Notes: generated from the letters alone by a model not told the origin. DNA of 64,000 bases from Flavobacterium inviolabile (GCF_013389455.1 NZ_CP058278.1:3849348-3913347); one strand, 5' to 3'. Positions 16,890 through 26,239 are shown, counted from the stretch's first letter. Made by a program: numbers and translations.

Positions 16890-18591
16890 GTGGGGTAGTT
16901 TTTAAATTTCTAAAAAAATGAGTTTCAAAGGTAGTAGAATTTCCAATATTATCAGAAACAATAATTTTTAAATCATTCCGTCCTTCATCATAAATCATAT
17001 CGCTTAAATCGTGTACTAACAATTTGGTTTTGTAATCATATTTCATCAGTATCCATTTACCGTTCAGGTAACCGTTGTATTCTTTTATACCCGACAAATC
17101 GTCCTGAATGTAAACACTAATCGTGTCCAGCTTATCAATTGTACTTCCTGTTGCGAAATTCGGTTTATAGATTCGCGGTCCGGCGGTATCCGTCATCAGA
17201 AGGAATTTACCCAGATCTTTTGTTTTTATCGAAAACAGGTTGCCTTTTCTGGTCGTTGTAAAATATTCCGCTTTGGCACCGTCCATCCGGGCAATAAATG
17301 TTTTTTTCTGATCCAGGTTGGGAATCCCGCTCACATCAAAGGTTATCGTAATATTGTTATGCGCCGGCACCGTATCGTCATGCAGGTCAAGCACATTGTC
17401 TTTCACATCAAAGTTCAGGTAGAAATCATCGTAAAAGGCATTTGCCGGAATAAAAACGGAAATATTGTCCCTGGTGTAGTTATGGTCGTTACTGGCTTTA
17501 ATAAAGTAAGGCGTTTTAACATCTTCCCTTAAATACTTTGCTTCCAGGCCGGAATAGGCAATCGGAATGTTGATAATTGTTTTGTTGTTATTAAAATCGG
17601 ACACTTCAATTCTATAGGTAAAATTGTCCCCGTCTTTAACGCTGATCTGTCCGTTTTTAGCATTTCCGCTAATAATCGAAAAAGGGTAACTGTTTTTGTA
17701 AAACAATTTCTGATAGCGCTGCTTGGTCCTTTTATACCTTTCGTAGTCGATGAAGTTATTGATATAGCGCGATTCGTCAAACGAAAAGGCATCAAACTGG
17801 TAACCGTACAGCCTGGCTCCGTTTAAAAAAGTTTCCACTTTATAAACTCCGTTTTTACTGTAGTTGTTATCTGAAGTATCGTAAGCATCCAGCGCAAAAG
17901 CAATGTCGCCTTTGGCAGCAATTTTACCGGCAAGATAGGTTCCGTCTTTTTGCAGCGAAAGCGCAACGACTATCGGACGCTGCGAAGCGTTAACCACGGC
18001 ATCATCGCTAACCGAATAGGCCACGATACCGTTTACGGATGGTGCTTTGGTATCGACCAGCTCCTGATTTAACCCGAACAAAAGCGGATTCAGTGTTTTT
18101 TCTGTTTTGGTATCCCGGTATTCAAAATGCAGGTGCGGCCCGCCGGAACCTCCGGTATTTCCGGAAAAAGCGACCAGATCGCCTTTAACAACCGGTAATT
18201 CGGCTGCTGTGGGGAAAAATTCCACTTCAAATTTTTTCTGGGTGTATTGTTTCTTTTTTACATATTCCCTGATCTTGCCTTCGTAGGCCGATAGATGCCC
18301 GTAAACGGTAGTAAACCCGTTCGGATGGGTAATGTAAAGTGCGTGGCCGTAGCCAAATGTAGAAACTTTTATCCGGGAAATATAGCCGTCTGCCACTGCA
18401 AAAACGGGCAATCCGATGCGCTGCTGTGTTTTATAATCCAATCCGGAATGAAAGTGATTGCCTCTTAATTCTCCAAAAGTACCGGAAGAAAACAACGGAA
18501 TGTTCATCGGCGATCTGAAATAATCTTTCGGATATTGATTCTGGCTAAAGCAACATAAAAAGGGGAACAGTAAAAATAACAGCAGTCTCAT
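16873..18591 (-). CDS. M23 (LytM-type) metallopeptidase
   Basis: 572 aa with an N-terminal signal peptide ending near CCFSQ. The zinc-binding LytM motifs are intact: HSGLD with H48 and D52, and PHLHFEY with the HxH pair. The glycyl-type hydrolase fold covers about residues 25-175. The remaining 400 residues are beta-rich, with no catalytic motif I recognise. Such proteins cut peptide crosslinks in peptidoglycan or act as scaffolds. It is translationally coupled (17-bp overlap) to the TonB-dependent receptor, suggesting that wall remodelling and receptor assembly are linked; that is inference. Confidence 0.9.
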   Translation of the reverse strand: MRLLLFLLFPFLCCFSQNQYPKDYFRSPMNIPLFSSGTFGELRGNHFHSGLDYKTQQRIGLPVFAVADGYISRIKVSTFGYGHALYITHPNGFTTVYGHLSAYEGKIREYVKKKQYTQKKFEVEFFPTAAELPVVKGDLVAFSGNTGGSGGPHLHFEYRDTKTEKTLNPLLFGLNQELVDTKAPSVNGIVAYSVSDDAVVNASQRPIVVALSLQKDGTYLAGKIAAKGDIAFALDAYDTSDNNYSKNGVYKVETFLNGARLYGYQFDAFSFDESRYINNFIDYERYKRTKQRYQKLFYKNSYPFSIISGNAKNGQISVKDGDNFTYRIEVSDFNNNKTIINIPIAYSGLEAKYLREDVKTPYFIKASNDHNYTRDNISVFIPANAFYDDFYLNFDVKDNVLDLHDDTVPAHNNITITFDVSGIPNLDQKKTFIARMDGAKAEYFTTTRKGNLFSIKTKDLGKFLLMTDTAGPRIYKPNFATGSTIDKLDTISVYIQDDLSGIKEYNGYLNGKWILMKYDYKTKLLVHDLSDMIYDEGRNDLKIIVSDNIGNSTTFETHFFRNLKTTPLEKNN

Positions 18592-18722
18592 AACTCGAAT
18601 TTAGGCTAATATAATAAAAAACAAATATAAAACAATTCGAAAATACCGCAAAAACTTAACTAACTATAAAACAATTTATTATCAAAACCCGCTAAAGTTT
18701 TTCGTTTTTTTTAGTAAAACTA

Positions 18723-18753
18723 TTGGGTTTTTTCATCAGGAATACTAACTTTG
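18723..18753 (+). promoter_or_regulatory. Promoter for the coiled-coil/zapA/6S region
   Basis: TTG (18723-18725), 20-nt spacer, TAACTTTG (18746-18753): an exact Bacteroidetes -33/-7 match. The expected transcript start is near 18760, about 22 nt before the ATG at 18782. It probably drives the coiled-coil gene and zapA together. Confidence 0.7.
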
Positions 18754-18781
18754 TAAAATCATATAATGAAATTAGTCTGCA

Positions 18782-19072
18782 ATGAATGGATTGTCGGAAA
18801 TTATTGATTCTCTTGAATATAAATTTTCCAAGCTTATCGTTAAAATCGAAGGGCTGGAAAAATTAAACCAGGAGTTACGCAATGAAATATCGAAATCAAC
18901 AGCGCTAATCAATCGCCAGAAAGAAGAAATTACCGTATTAAAAGAACAATACGACAATTTAAAAATGGTGAATTCATTATTGGGCAGTGAAGAAAATAAA
19001 CGAGAAACGAAACTCAAAATAAATTCATTAATACGCGAAATTGATTATTGTATAGCACAACTTTCTGATTAG
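18782..19072 (+). CDS. Small coiled-coil protein upstream of zapA
   Basis: 96 aa, charged, with an almost continuous heptad-like coiled coil over residues 10-70 (LIVKIEGLEKLNQEL, STALINRQKEEITVLKEQYD). No signal peptide or membrane segment. It is 8 bp from zapA, and this position is usual in flavobacteria. The pairing suggests a cell-division partner, perhaps a ZapB-like filament former, though I see no direct homology to ZapB. Confidence 0.75.
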   Translation: MNGLSEIIDSLEYKFSKLIVKIEGLEKLNQELRNEISKSTALINRQKEEITVLKEQYDNLKMVNSLLGSEENKRETKLKINSLIREIDYCIAQLSD

Positions 19073-19080
19073 AAAGCCTT

Positions 19081-19374
19081 ATGGATGACAAGCTAAAAAT
19101 AAAAATATCAATTGCAGACAGGGTATATCCGCTAACAGTAGATTATGCCCAGGAAGAAGGACTCAGAAGTGCTTCCCGCAAGATAGATACAATGATCAAG
19201 CAATTTGAAGAAAACTATGCCGTGCGCGATAAACAGGACGTTTTAGCCATGTGTGCCTTACAATTTGCTTCGCAGGTAGAACAAAAACAGATTGACAAAT
19301 CAGTTGATTTTCAGGAAGCTTTTGAACGCCTAAAAAACATGAATGACAAATTGGATTCGATTCTGTCTAAATAA
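19081..19374 (+). CDS. zapA: Cell division protein ZapA
   Basis: 97 aa. The N-terminal half (KLKIKISIADRVYPLTVDYA, EEGLRSASRKIDTMIKQF) is the FtsZ-binding ZapA globular domain, followed by a C-terminal coiled coil (QIDKSVDFQEAFERLKNMND). It promotes Z-ring bundling at midcell. A 6S-like RNA follows directly; zapA next to a 6S RNA gene is also known from Proteobacteria. Confidence 0.88.
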   Translation: MDDKLKIKISIADRVYPLTVDYAQEEGLRSASRKIDTMIKQFEENYAVRDKQDVLAMCALQFASQVEQKQIDKSVDFQEAFERLKNMNDKLDSILSK

Positions 19375-19404
19375 ATCACGTTCTTTAAAATAGATTAAGA
19401 TACT

Positions 19405-19564
19405 GCCTACATTAGTACCTATTTGATAAACTCAACACTAACAAATTAAAATGGGTGAATCATCGTTTCTAAAGCAAGCTGTCCAGAACAGATCCTTGAA
19501 CAACGAGTTAACTCAAAACTTGTCTTTACGAGTTTATGCAATAACCCTAATGTAGGCTTTTTTT
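19405..19564 (+). ncRNA. ssrS: 6S-like RNA (6S-Flavo type)
   Basis: The 211-bp gap between zapA and rny holds a long closing stem: GCCTACATTAG (19405-19415) pairs perfectly with CTAATGTAGGC (19547-19557), followed by a T-run (19558-19564). About 130 nt of A-rich, internally paired sequence lie between. A long, mostly closed rod with a large bulge, next to zapA, is the hallmark of 6S RNA, which sequesters RNA polymerase holoenzyme in stationary phase. A flavobacterial version (6S-Flavo) has been described. The assignment is from structure and context; no covariance search was possible. Confidence 0.78.
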
Positions 19565-19585
19565 ATATATAATTTTCAACATACT

Positions 19586-21151
19586 ATGAGCACAACATTG
19601 ATAATAATTATTTGCTGTATCGCAGGAACAGGGATAGGTTTTGGAATTGCAAAATATTTAGAAAAGATCAATGCTTCCACATTGATTAAAAATGCAAAAA
19701 AAGATGCTTCATCCATCCTAAAAGACGCAAGAACAGAAGGGGAAGCCCTAAAAAAGGATAAGATCCTTCAGGCTAAGGAAAAGTTCATTGAATTAAAAGC
19801 AGAACACGAACAGGTAATTTTAGGTCGCGACAAGAAAATTGCTGAAGCAGAGAAAAGAACACGCGACAAAGAATCACAAGTATCAAACGAATTAGCAAAA
19901 GCCAAAAAAGCTAACGAAGAATTAGAGACCAAAACTACAGATTACAACAACCGTATTGACGTATTAGACAAAAAACAACAGGAGATTGAAAAATTACACA
20001 AAAGCCAGGTAGAACAGCTTGAGGTAATTTCCGGTCTTTCTGCTGATGAAGCTAAAAATCAATTGGTGGAGAGTCTGAGAGCTGAGGCAAAAACCAGCGC
20101 AATGTCCCACATTCAGGAGACTATTGAAGAGGCTAAATTAACCGCACAGCAGGAAGCTAAAAAGATCATCATCAGCACGATCCAGCGTATCGGAACAGAA
20201 GAGGCTGTAGAAAACTGCGTTTCTGTATTCAACATTGAATCGGACGATGTAAAAGGTCGTATTATCGGACGTGAAGGCCGTAACATCAGAGCATTAGAGG
20301 CTGCTACCGGAGTAGAGATCATCGTTGATGATACTCCTGAGGCAATTATCCTTTCCTGTTTTGACCCGGTTCGCCGTGAAATTGCCCGTTTGGCATTACA
20401 CAAACTGGTAACAGACGGACGTATTCACCCGGCACGTATTGAAGAGGTGGTAGCTAAAACTGCTAAACAGATTGACGATGAAATCATCGAAGTTGGTAAA
20501 CGTACCGTTATCGATTTAGGAATTCACGGATTACACCCTGAATTGATCAAAATCGTCGGACGTATGAAATACCGTTCTTCTTACGGACAGAACTTATTAC
20601 AACACTCCAGAGAAGTAGCAAAACTTTGCGGTATCATGGCAGCTGAATTGGGCTTAAATGTAAAACTGGCAAAAAGAGCCGGATTACTTCACGATATCGG
20701 AAAAGTACCGGAAACAGAAAGCGAACTTCCGCATGCTATCTTAGGGATGCAGTGGGCTGAAAAATACGGTGAGAAAGAAGAAGTATGCAACGCTATCGGA
20801 GCACACCACGACGAAATCGAAATGAAATCGTTAATCGCACCGATTATCCAGGTTTGTGATGCTATTTCAGGAGCAAGACCAGGTGCAAGACGTCAGGTAC
20901 TGGATTCTTATATCCAGCGTTTGAAAGATCTTGAAGATATCGCTTACGGATTCAACGGTGTTAAAAACGCTTATGCTATCCAGGCCGGACGTGAACTACG
21001 TGTTATTGTAGAGAGCGAAAAAGTGAGCGACGAAATGGCTTCAACACTTTCTTTTGATATTTCTCAAAAAATCCAGACAGAAATGACCTATCCGGGTCAG
21101 GTAAAAATTACTGTTATCCGTGAAACAAGAGCGGTAAATATTGCCAAATAA
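19586..21151 (+). CDS. rny: Ribonuclease Y
   Basis: 521 aa, full length. An N-terminal membrane anchor (about 4-20) is followed by a long coiled coil (about 30-190). The KH domain ([19 protein letters not shown]) and the HD domain ([20 protein letters not shown], with the HD pair and AHHDEIE) follow. It is a membrane-attached endoribonuclease that starts mRNA decay. It ends in a strong hairpin terminator at 21182-21215. Confidence is high because every domain is intact and in order. Confidence 0.96.
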   Translation: MSTTLIIIICCIAGTGIGFGIAKYLEKINASTLIKNAKKDASSILKDARTEGEALKKDKILQAKEKFIELKAEHEQVILGRDKKIAEAEKRTRDKESQVSNELAKAKKANEELETKTTDYNNRIDVLDKKQQEIEKLHKSQVEQLEVISGLSADEAKNQLVESLRAEAKTSAMSHIQETIEEAKLTAQQEAKKIIISTIQRIGTEEAVENCVSVFNIESDDVKGRIIGREGRNIRALEAATGVEIIVDDTPEAIILSCFDPVRREIARLALHKLVTDGRIHPARIEEVVAKTAKQIDDEIIEVGKRTVIDLGIHGLHPELIKIVGRMKYRSSYGQNLLQHSREVAKLCGIMAAELGLNVKLAKRAGLLHDIGKVPETESELPHAILGMQWAEKYGEKEEVCNAIGAHHDEIEMKSLIAPIIQVCDAISGARPGARRQVLDSYIQRLKDLEDIAYGFNGVKNAYAIQAGRELRVIVESEKVSDEMASTLSFDISQKIQTEMTYPGQVKITVIRETRAVNIAK

Positions 21152-21181
21152 CAAATCGCATTCACTTTACATTAAATGATA

Positions 21182-21215
21182 AAAAAAGCATTTCAAAATT
21201 TTGAAATGCTTTTTT
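21182..21215. terminator. Bidirectional terminator between rny and xerD
   Basis: A perfect 34-bp palindrome of A-run, GCATTTCAAAA, TTTTGAAATGC, T-run centred at 21198/21199. It serves the convergent rny and xerD genes. Confidence 0.9.
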
Positions 21216-21232
21216 ATTTATAATCGGTACCG

Positions 21233-22132
21233 TTATTTCCGGGGATGGAATGCATGCAGTACTTTCGAAAGATGTTTCCGGTCTAGATGCATATAGACCT
21301 CGGTAGTTGTTATCGACTCATGTCCGAGCATAATCTGGATCGAACGTAAGTCGGCCCCGTTTTCCAGCAAATGTGTCGCAAAGGAGTGCCTGAACGTGTG
21401 CGGGCTGATTGTTTTATTGAGATTTATTTTCACGGCCAGGTCTTTAATTATCGTAAAGATCATCGCCCGCGTGAGCTGCCCTCCTCTTCTGTTCAGGAAC
21501 AAAGTATCCTCAAATCCTTTTTTGATCTGCTGGTGGTTCCGGATGCCTTCCTGATAGAACACAATATATTTTTGAGTAGAAGCCCCGATCGGGACAAAAC
21601 GCTGTTTATTTCCTTTACCGGTAACTTTAATAAAGCCTTCGTCAAAAAAGAGATCCGAAATTTTCAACCCGACCAGTTCCGAAACCCGCAAACCGCAGCT
21701 ATAAAGCGTTTCCAGCATTGCCCGGTTGCGTTCTCCTTCATTTTTGGACAGATCAACCGCTTTTATTAACGCATCAATCTCAATAGTGGAAAGCGTGTCC
21801 GGTAATTTTCTCCCCACTTTGGGGATTTCAATCAGTTCCAAAGGTGTTGTTTCCCGATACCCTTCAAAGATCAGATAATTAAAAAAGCTCTTTAATCCCG
21901 AAATAAGCCTTGACTGCGAACGGGCATTAACCGTTCCGGAAATGGCATATATGAATTCCTGTATCGTCAGTTCGTCAATATTTACCGGAGAAATGCTCAG
22001 ACCGCTCGTTTCCAGATAGGCCAGCAGCTTTTCAATATCATAAACATAGTTCATGATGGTATTCTCTGACAATCCCCTTTCCAATTTCAAATACGCCTTA
22101 TACTCATTTATGTAAGATCTCCAGAGTGTCAT
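21233..22132 (-). CDS. xerD: Tyrosine recombinase XerD
   Basis: 299 aa, the usual size. The N-terminal SAM-like core-binding domain spans about 1-85. Catalytic residues are all visible: Arg in SCGLRVSEL, Lys in TGKGNKQRF, HTFRHSFATHLL (HxxR), His in MLGHESI, and nucleophile Y280 in EVYMHL. With XerC it resolves chromosome dimers at dif. The neighbourhood is ordinary chromosome, so this is the housekeeping recombinase rather than a mobile-element integrase. Confidence 0.93.
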   Translation of the reverse strand: MTLWRSYINEYKAYLKLERGLSENTIMNYVYDIEKLLAYLETSGLSISPVNIDELTIQEFIYAISGTVNARSQSRLISGLKSFFNYLIFEGYRETTPLELIEIPKVGRKLPDTLSTIEIDALIKAVDLSKNEGERNRAMLETLYSCGLRVSELVGLKISDLFFDEGFIKVTGKGNKQRFVPIGASTQKYIVFYQEGIRNHQQIKKGFEDTLFLNRRGGQLTRAMIFTIIKDLAVKINLNKTISPHTFRHSFATHLLENGADLRSIQIMLGHESITTTEVYMHLDRKHLSKVLHAFHPRK

Positions 22133-22175
22133 AATTTTTAAACTGCTTTAAATACTGCCCTGTTAAAATCCAGAT

Positions 22176-22191
22176 TGGCACGATTTCTGGA
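22176..22191 (+). promoter_or_regulatory. Possible sigma-54-type promoter
   Basis: TGGCACG at 22176-22182 followed by ATTT and CTGGA (22187-22191) is close to the -24/-12 consensus TGGCACGnnnnTTGC, with the GG block perfect but the -12 GC replaced by GG. It lies 31 bp before the ATG of the barrel gene. A tentative call. Confidence 0.35.
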
Positions 22192-22221
22192 TAAAGTTAT
22201 TAAACTTAAAAATTTAACCTT

Positions 22222-22809
22222 ATGAAATTAGTAAATTTTTTGCCCGCCGGTTTATTATTTTTAGTAACACTAACAGCAGCCAATGCCCAGGAAAAAGCCA
22301 GTTTTGGTATAAAAGGAGGTTTGAACTACTCCACCGTTACACAAGGTAAGTTTGAAGAAGGCCCGGATGCCAGAACCAGTTTTCACATTGGTGTTGTTGG
22401 CGAAGTCCCTATTGTTCCGAACATATTTTCGATCCAGCCGGAAGTACTATACTCCCAGCAGGGTTTTGAAAGTAATGTAACACTATTGGGAAATACCTAC
22501 ACAACCACACACAAAATTGATTATTTAAACATTCCCGTTTTAGCAAAATTATATCTTGTTAAAGGGTTAAGCCTGGAAGCCGGTCCGCAATTTGGTTTTA
22601 AACTGAATGAAAGCCACGACAGCAACAACAGTTCCATCACAACCAACGAAGTCAACAAGTTTGACACCGCTTTGGCACTGGGAGCTACCTTTAACCTGTC
22701 TGGCGGTATTTTTATCTTTGGCCGCTACACCTACAGCTTAAATGAAGTGGTAAAAGACACCGATGCCAAGAACAAGGTATTACAAGCCGGAATCGGTTTT
22801 AAATTTTAA
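22222..22809 (+). CDS. Outer-membrane beta-barrel protein, PorT-like family (copy 1)
   Basis: 195 aa. Signal peptide of about 22 residues (ends ANAQ), then an eight-strand-type barrel: FGIKGGLNYSTVT, FHIGVVGEVPI, FSIQPEVLYSQQGFE, LEAGPQFGFKL, and a terminal aromatic strand VLQAGIGFKF. It belongs to the porin-family/OMP b-brl group that is abundant in Bacteroidetes. Two other barrels here (22862, 27022) share the same block order and are evident paralogues. The function is unknown: small channel, adhesin or structural protein. Confidence 0.85.
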   Translation: MKLVNFLPAGLLFLVTLTAANAQEKASFGIKGGLNYSTVTQGKFEEGPDARTSFHIGVVGEVPIVPNIFSIQPEVLYSQQGFESNVTLLGNTYTTTHKIDYLNIPVLAKLYLVKGLSLEAGPQFGFKLNESHDSNNSSITTNEVNKFDTALALGATFNLSGGIFIFGRYTYSLNEVVKDTDAKNKVLQAGIGFKF

Positions 22810-22812
22810 AAA

Positions 22813-22840
22813 AGAAAACCTCCCAATGGGAGGTTTTTAT
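22813..22840. terminator. Terminator after barrel copy 1
   Basis: AAAACCTCCC (22815-22824), AAT loop, GGGAGGTTTT (22828-22837), T-rich tail. It lies between convergent barrel genes. Confidence 0.85.
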
Positions 22841-22861
22841 TGGGCAGCATTTTTTTAAATA

Positions 22862-23410
22862 CTATAGGAATTTATAACCTACAGATACCTGGAAAACACT
22901 ATTTTTTCGGCTTTGATCTCCTGATTCCTTAGCCAGGTTTGTTAAGCCTAAATTATATCTTCCCTGAAAGAAGATACCTTCTTTTAATTCATAACCAATA
23001 CCAGCGTTAAAACCAAAGTCTACCGTATTGAATGTATCTTTTACATCCACCGACTCTAATTTTGCGCTCATTAAGAAACCAACCTGTGGTCCGGCTTCAA
23101 TACTGAATCCGTCTGCAACATAATATTTTGCCATAATCGGAACATTGATGTAGTCCATTTTTAACGACACATCTCCCTCACCTTTTGCCCCCTGAGAAGA
23201 GTACAAAACTTCCGGTTGAACCGCAAATTTATCTGCAACTTTTATTTCAGCCAATGCCCCAACGTGAAAACTGGTTCTTGTTTTTCCACCATCCAGGTTA
23301 GTGATTGAAGATAAGTTTAATCCGGCTTTAGCACCAAATTTAACTTCTTGTGCATTAGATGCAAAACCGAAAGCCATTAAAGCCACGGCAGAAAGTAATA
23401 CTTTTTTCAT
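22862..23410 (-). CDS. Outer-membrane beta-barrel protein, PorT-like family (copy 2)
   Basis: 182 aa from the ATG at 23410 (MKKVLLSAVALMAFGFASNA), chosen because it begins a standard signal peptide and fits the promoter. Strand blocks match copy 1: VKFGAKAGLNLSSIT, SFHVGALAEI, FAVQPEVLYSSQG, IEAGPQVGFLM, and C-terminal FQVSVGYKFL. It is the inverted neighbour of copy 1, so the two probably arose by duplication. The function is not known. Confidence 0.85.
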   Translation of the reverse strand: MKKVLLSAVALMAFGFASNAQEVKFGAKAGLNLSSITNLDGGKTRTSFHVGALAEIKVADKFAVQPEVLYSSQGAKGEGDVSLKMDYINVPIMAKYYVADGFSIEAGPQVGFLMSAKLESVDVKDTFNTVDFGFNAGIGYELKEGIFFQGRYNLGLTNLAKESGDQSRKNSVFQVSVGYKFL

Positions 23411-23439
23411 ACGTAATAATTTTTTACAAGTTTGTCTAA

Positions 23440-23468
23440 CAAAAATATAAAAACTTACCAATTATCAA
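23440..23468 (-). promoter_or_regulatory. Promoter of barrel copy 2
   Basis: Reverse strand: TTG (23468-23466), 18-nt spacer, TATTTTTG (23447-23440). An exact consensus match; the predicted transcript start is about 25 nt before the ATG at 23410 and supports that start. Confidence 0.7.
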
Positions 23469-23605
23469 ATTAAAAAGCAAAAAAACACACGAATACCCAT
23501 GCTTAACGTTAAAAATACAAACAAAAAAATCTCTTTTTGTGAATTTTACAATATAATCTGCTTTTATACAACAATTTGCTAGATATTGATAGCCAGTATA
23601 ATGCA

Positions 23606-23630
23606 TAAAGCCTCCCAAAAGGAGGCTTTA
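23606..23630 (-). terminator. Hairpin after the T9SS cargo gene
   Basis: TAAAGCCTCC (23606-23615), loop CAAAA, GGAGGCTTTA (23621-23630), 22 nt beyond the stop at 23652. The T-run on the reverse strand is poor, so termination may be weak. Confidence 0.6.
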
Positions 23631-23651
23631 TCAGGTATTGTTTTTATCCGG

Positions 23652-26111
23652 TTATTCGATAGTAAACTTGATACTTTTCAAAACACCGGAAGCATCTTTA
23701 TAGGTTAACATATAGATCCCTGTAGCATATCTGGAAACATCCAGTGCAAGTTCGCTGTTCTTTTCCGAACCGGAACCCGGTTGAAAAGTATAGACTGTTT
23801 TACCAAACGAATCAATAACGGAAAGAATTTCACAATTATTAACGGCAATATTCAGTTTATCTTTAGCCGGTACAGGATATAGTAACGGTTTATTGTTTTC
23901 CTTAACTTCTTTTAATTCTCCCAATAAAAGTGCATCATCAGCAGCAACTTTACCGCTCACGGAGTTTCTGTTATTTTTATAGCTGTTTGCTGCACAAATA
24001 GTAGCCAGTTCTGCCTGTGTTACCGGAACAACTTTATTGGTTGGTACAGCCGGATTAGCACCGTTTTGAGCCGCATAAACCTGCGCATCTGTAATATAAT
24101 TAGATCCCGTCATATTATAACCGGCCGGAGCCGCTTTGATAGCCACCGGGTAAGTTACCACATACAATACATTTTGCGCATCCGGATTATCCGTACGCTT
24201 TAAATTCAGGATAAACTTAAGCTTAAACCCTTTAACTCTTGGCGTTAAGAAATCATCTTTAGGCGTTACAGAATAAGGATTAACTAATGTTGATGTATTG
24301 TATCTAAAATGGGATGTACTCAGGAAACTAAAACTATTGGATGTCGGATCGTTCTGCTTATAGCTAAAAGGTCTTGATCCGCCGAAATCCCAGTCACACG
24401 GGCCAATAGAAGAACTATAGCATGTAAACTTCTGGAATGCTGACGCAAACTGATTGTATTTTAAACGTCTCTTACCACTACCACCCGGTGTATTGGCAAC
24501 AGTGTATAGGAAGGAAAAGGAATAATCATTTTTATAATTATTAATTCCAATGGCTTTATAGGCATTTTGAAAAATCGCTTCTTCATCATCTACAACAGGA
24601 CCTTTGGATGTTCCGGCAATGTCCTGCCCGTTGTCCATATCCACATCAACATTGATCACCTTAGGACTCGGAAACTGTCTTGAATATTTAATTGAAGGTT
24701 TTTCATATTCTACCATCAGCATGACTTCAGCATCCTGTAAAATCAGTCCGCTTGCCGGGTTAATTGCATATTTAAGTGCATCACCGGATAACTTATAATT
24801 TCTGCTGGTAAAATCATATTTATTCTTTATCTCCCAATATTCTGTTTTATCAAAATTACCAACGGTCTCTCTGTTAATAAACTCTTTCTGAACCTTGGTT
24901 TCCGTATAGTACATAACCGGTTCATTAATTAACGAAAACACTCCTAATGTTTCATTATACAACGGTTGTCCGCCGATAGTTCCCGCCAGCGTGTTCTGTT
25001 TTTGAGAACCCGGCAACCCGATAGTCTGATTGTGCATCGGATCCTGTGTTGTGATCGATCCTTTAATGGCTACATCCAGGTTTACACTCAAAGGAGCAAG
25101 CTGTAACGGACCATTACCGCTGCCTCCGCCTCCAAAAAGACCGGAAAGAAACTTAACTCCTTCACTTACATAAGGAATCGCTTTTAAACCGGCTTTCATG
25201 AATTGGTTATTTTTCATAAAATTACCAATCGAGTTGATCGCATTGATTGTGATACCTCCGTCTGCAAGGTTCTTATAAATTTTTTCGTAATCTTTTGTAA
25301 ATGACTCAATTCCCTTATGAGCTTTCATCATTTTACTATTGATATTGTTGGCAGTCTTCCAGAAATTTCCATCGGAAGCAGCACTACCCTGTCCCTGCGA
25401 TATAGACGAAATTGTTCCGGTGATTTTCCCGGTCAATTCTACCGAAGAGTTGCTGATTAGCTCCGAATAAAGCAATAATCGCGATGATTCTGTAAAGCTA
25501 CAGGTACAAGGATCATAATTCATTTTAAAGTCGGCATACGCCCAGGAATTATTATCGTTGTAGAACTTCAGCGCCGTACTGAAGGAAGGATTTTGGATAT
25601 GCGGCGTATCTAATGTTTTTTCATTATAGGCCATATCCAAAAGATTGGTCTGAAAACCTGGTGCAAATTTCAATGTTAACATCGCTCCGTTATAGTTAAC
25701 ATTGCGACACCATTTCACCAAAATTCGCATCATGCCCGTATATTTATTATACATCATGATGTACGTATGCTCCGGACGGGCGGCCAAAGGGACATTATTA
25801 TTATCATATCCCATATTGTAGGCAACCATTTCCCAGCCATTTTCCGGTTTCATATCTTTATTCAAAGACAATGGCAGCATTTCCAGCTGGTTCGATTCGA
25901 AAGGATTGGGTGTTGCTGCGTTTGGATTGCAAAAGGAATTGATGGAATAGAAAGGATTGGCAGTAGCCCAATTAAAAAAGTTCAGGTAATTGGATTGCTG
26001 GGGATTAACAGGGTTTGCCGGATTGGTAGAAATACCGTTGGGAGGGCAAAAACTCTGGGCAAAAAGTAAATTCGTAACAAAAAGTATTGGCAATGTAATT
26101 TTTAATTTCAT
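23652..26111 (-). CDS. T9SS-exported protein of unknown function with helical/Gly-rich core
   Basis: 819 aa from the ATG at 26111 (MKLKITLPILFVTNLLFAQS), which gives a signal peptide; the longer frame adds only non-signal residues. The C terminus (YPVPAKDKLNI, VSRYATGIYML, SIKFTIE) is a type A T9SS sorting domain, so the protein is exported through PorV/U and attached or released at the surface. The N-terminal third is Asn/Pro rich with CNPN and CTC cysteines. Residues about 250-326 are predicted helical (IESFTKDYEKIYKNLA, VSEGVKFLSGLF) and run into GGGGSG. No catalytic motif is recognised. It sits among barrel genes. Confidence 0.8.
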   Translation of the reverse strand: MKLKITLPILFVTNLLFAQSFCPPNGISTNPANPVNPQQSNYLNFFNWATANPFYSINSFCNPNAATPNPFESNQLEMLPLSLNKDMKPENGWEMVAYNMGYDNNNVPLAARPEHTYIMMYNKYTGMMRILVKWCRNVNYNGAMLTLKFAPGFQTNLLDMAYNEKTLDTPHIQNPSFSTALKFYNDNNSWAYADFKMNYDPCTCSFTESSRLLLYSELISNSSVELTGKITGTISSISQGQGSAASDGNFWKTANNINSKMMKAHKGIESFTKDYEKIYKNLADGGITINAINSIGNFMKNNQFMKAGLKAIPYVSEGVKFLSGLFGGGGSGNGPLQLAPLSVNLDVAIKGSITTQDPMHNQTIGLPGSQKQNTLAGTIGGQPLYNETLGVFSLINEPVMYYTETKVQKEFINRETVGNFDKTEYWEIKNKYDFTSRNYKLSGDALKYAINPASGLILQDAEVMLMVEYEKPSIKYSRQFPSPKVINVDVDMDNGQDIAGTSKGPVVDDEEAIFQNAYKAIGINNYKNDYSFSFLYTVANTPGGSGKRRLKYNQFASAFQKFTCYSSSIGPCDWDFGGSRPFSYKQNDPTSNSFSFLSTSHFRYNTSTLVNPYSVTPKDDFLTPRVKGFKLKFILNLKRTDNPDAQNVLYVVTYPVAIKAAPAGYNMTGSNYITDAQVYAAQNGANPAVPTNKVVPVTQAELATICAANSYKNNRNSVSGKVAADDALLLGELKEVKENNKPLLYPVPAKDKLNIAVNNCEILSVIDSFGKTVYTFQPGSGSEKNSELALDVSRYATGIYMLTYKDASGVLKSIKFTIE

Positions 26112-26211
26112 TTTAATAATAATTTTACTGTTAAAAAAATAAATCTCTCCAAAAAAAATCTCCTGATTCTCAACAGAATAGGAGGCAATAAGTTCCAAAA
26201 AACTCTTTAAG

Positions 26212-26239
26212 TATAAAAAAACCTCCCGAAAGGGAGGTT
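26212..26239 (-). terminator. Terminator of barrel gene 26262-26849
   Basis: AACCTCCC (26220-26227), GAAA tetraloop, GGGAGGTT (26232-26239). On the reverse strand it ends in a run of seven T. It lies 22 nt past the stop. Confidence 0.9.

Noticed and set aside
21233..22132. xerD as a mobile-element integrase
   Set aside because: Housekeeping length, flanks and context; no repeats or element genes nearby.
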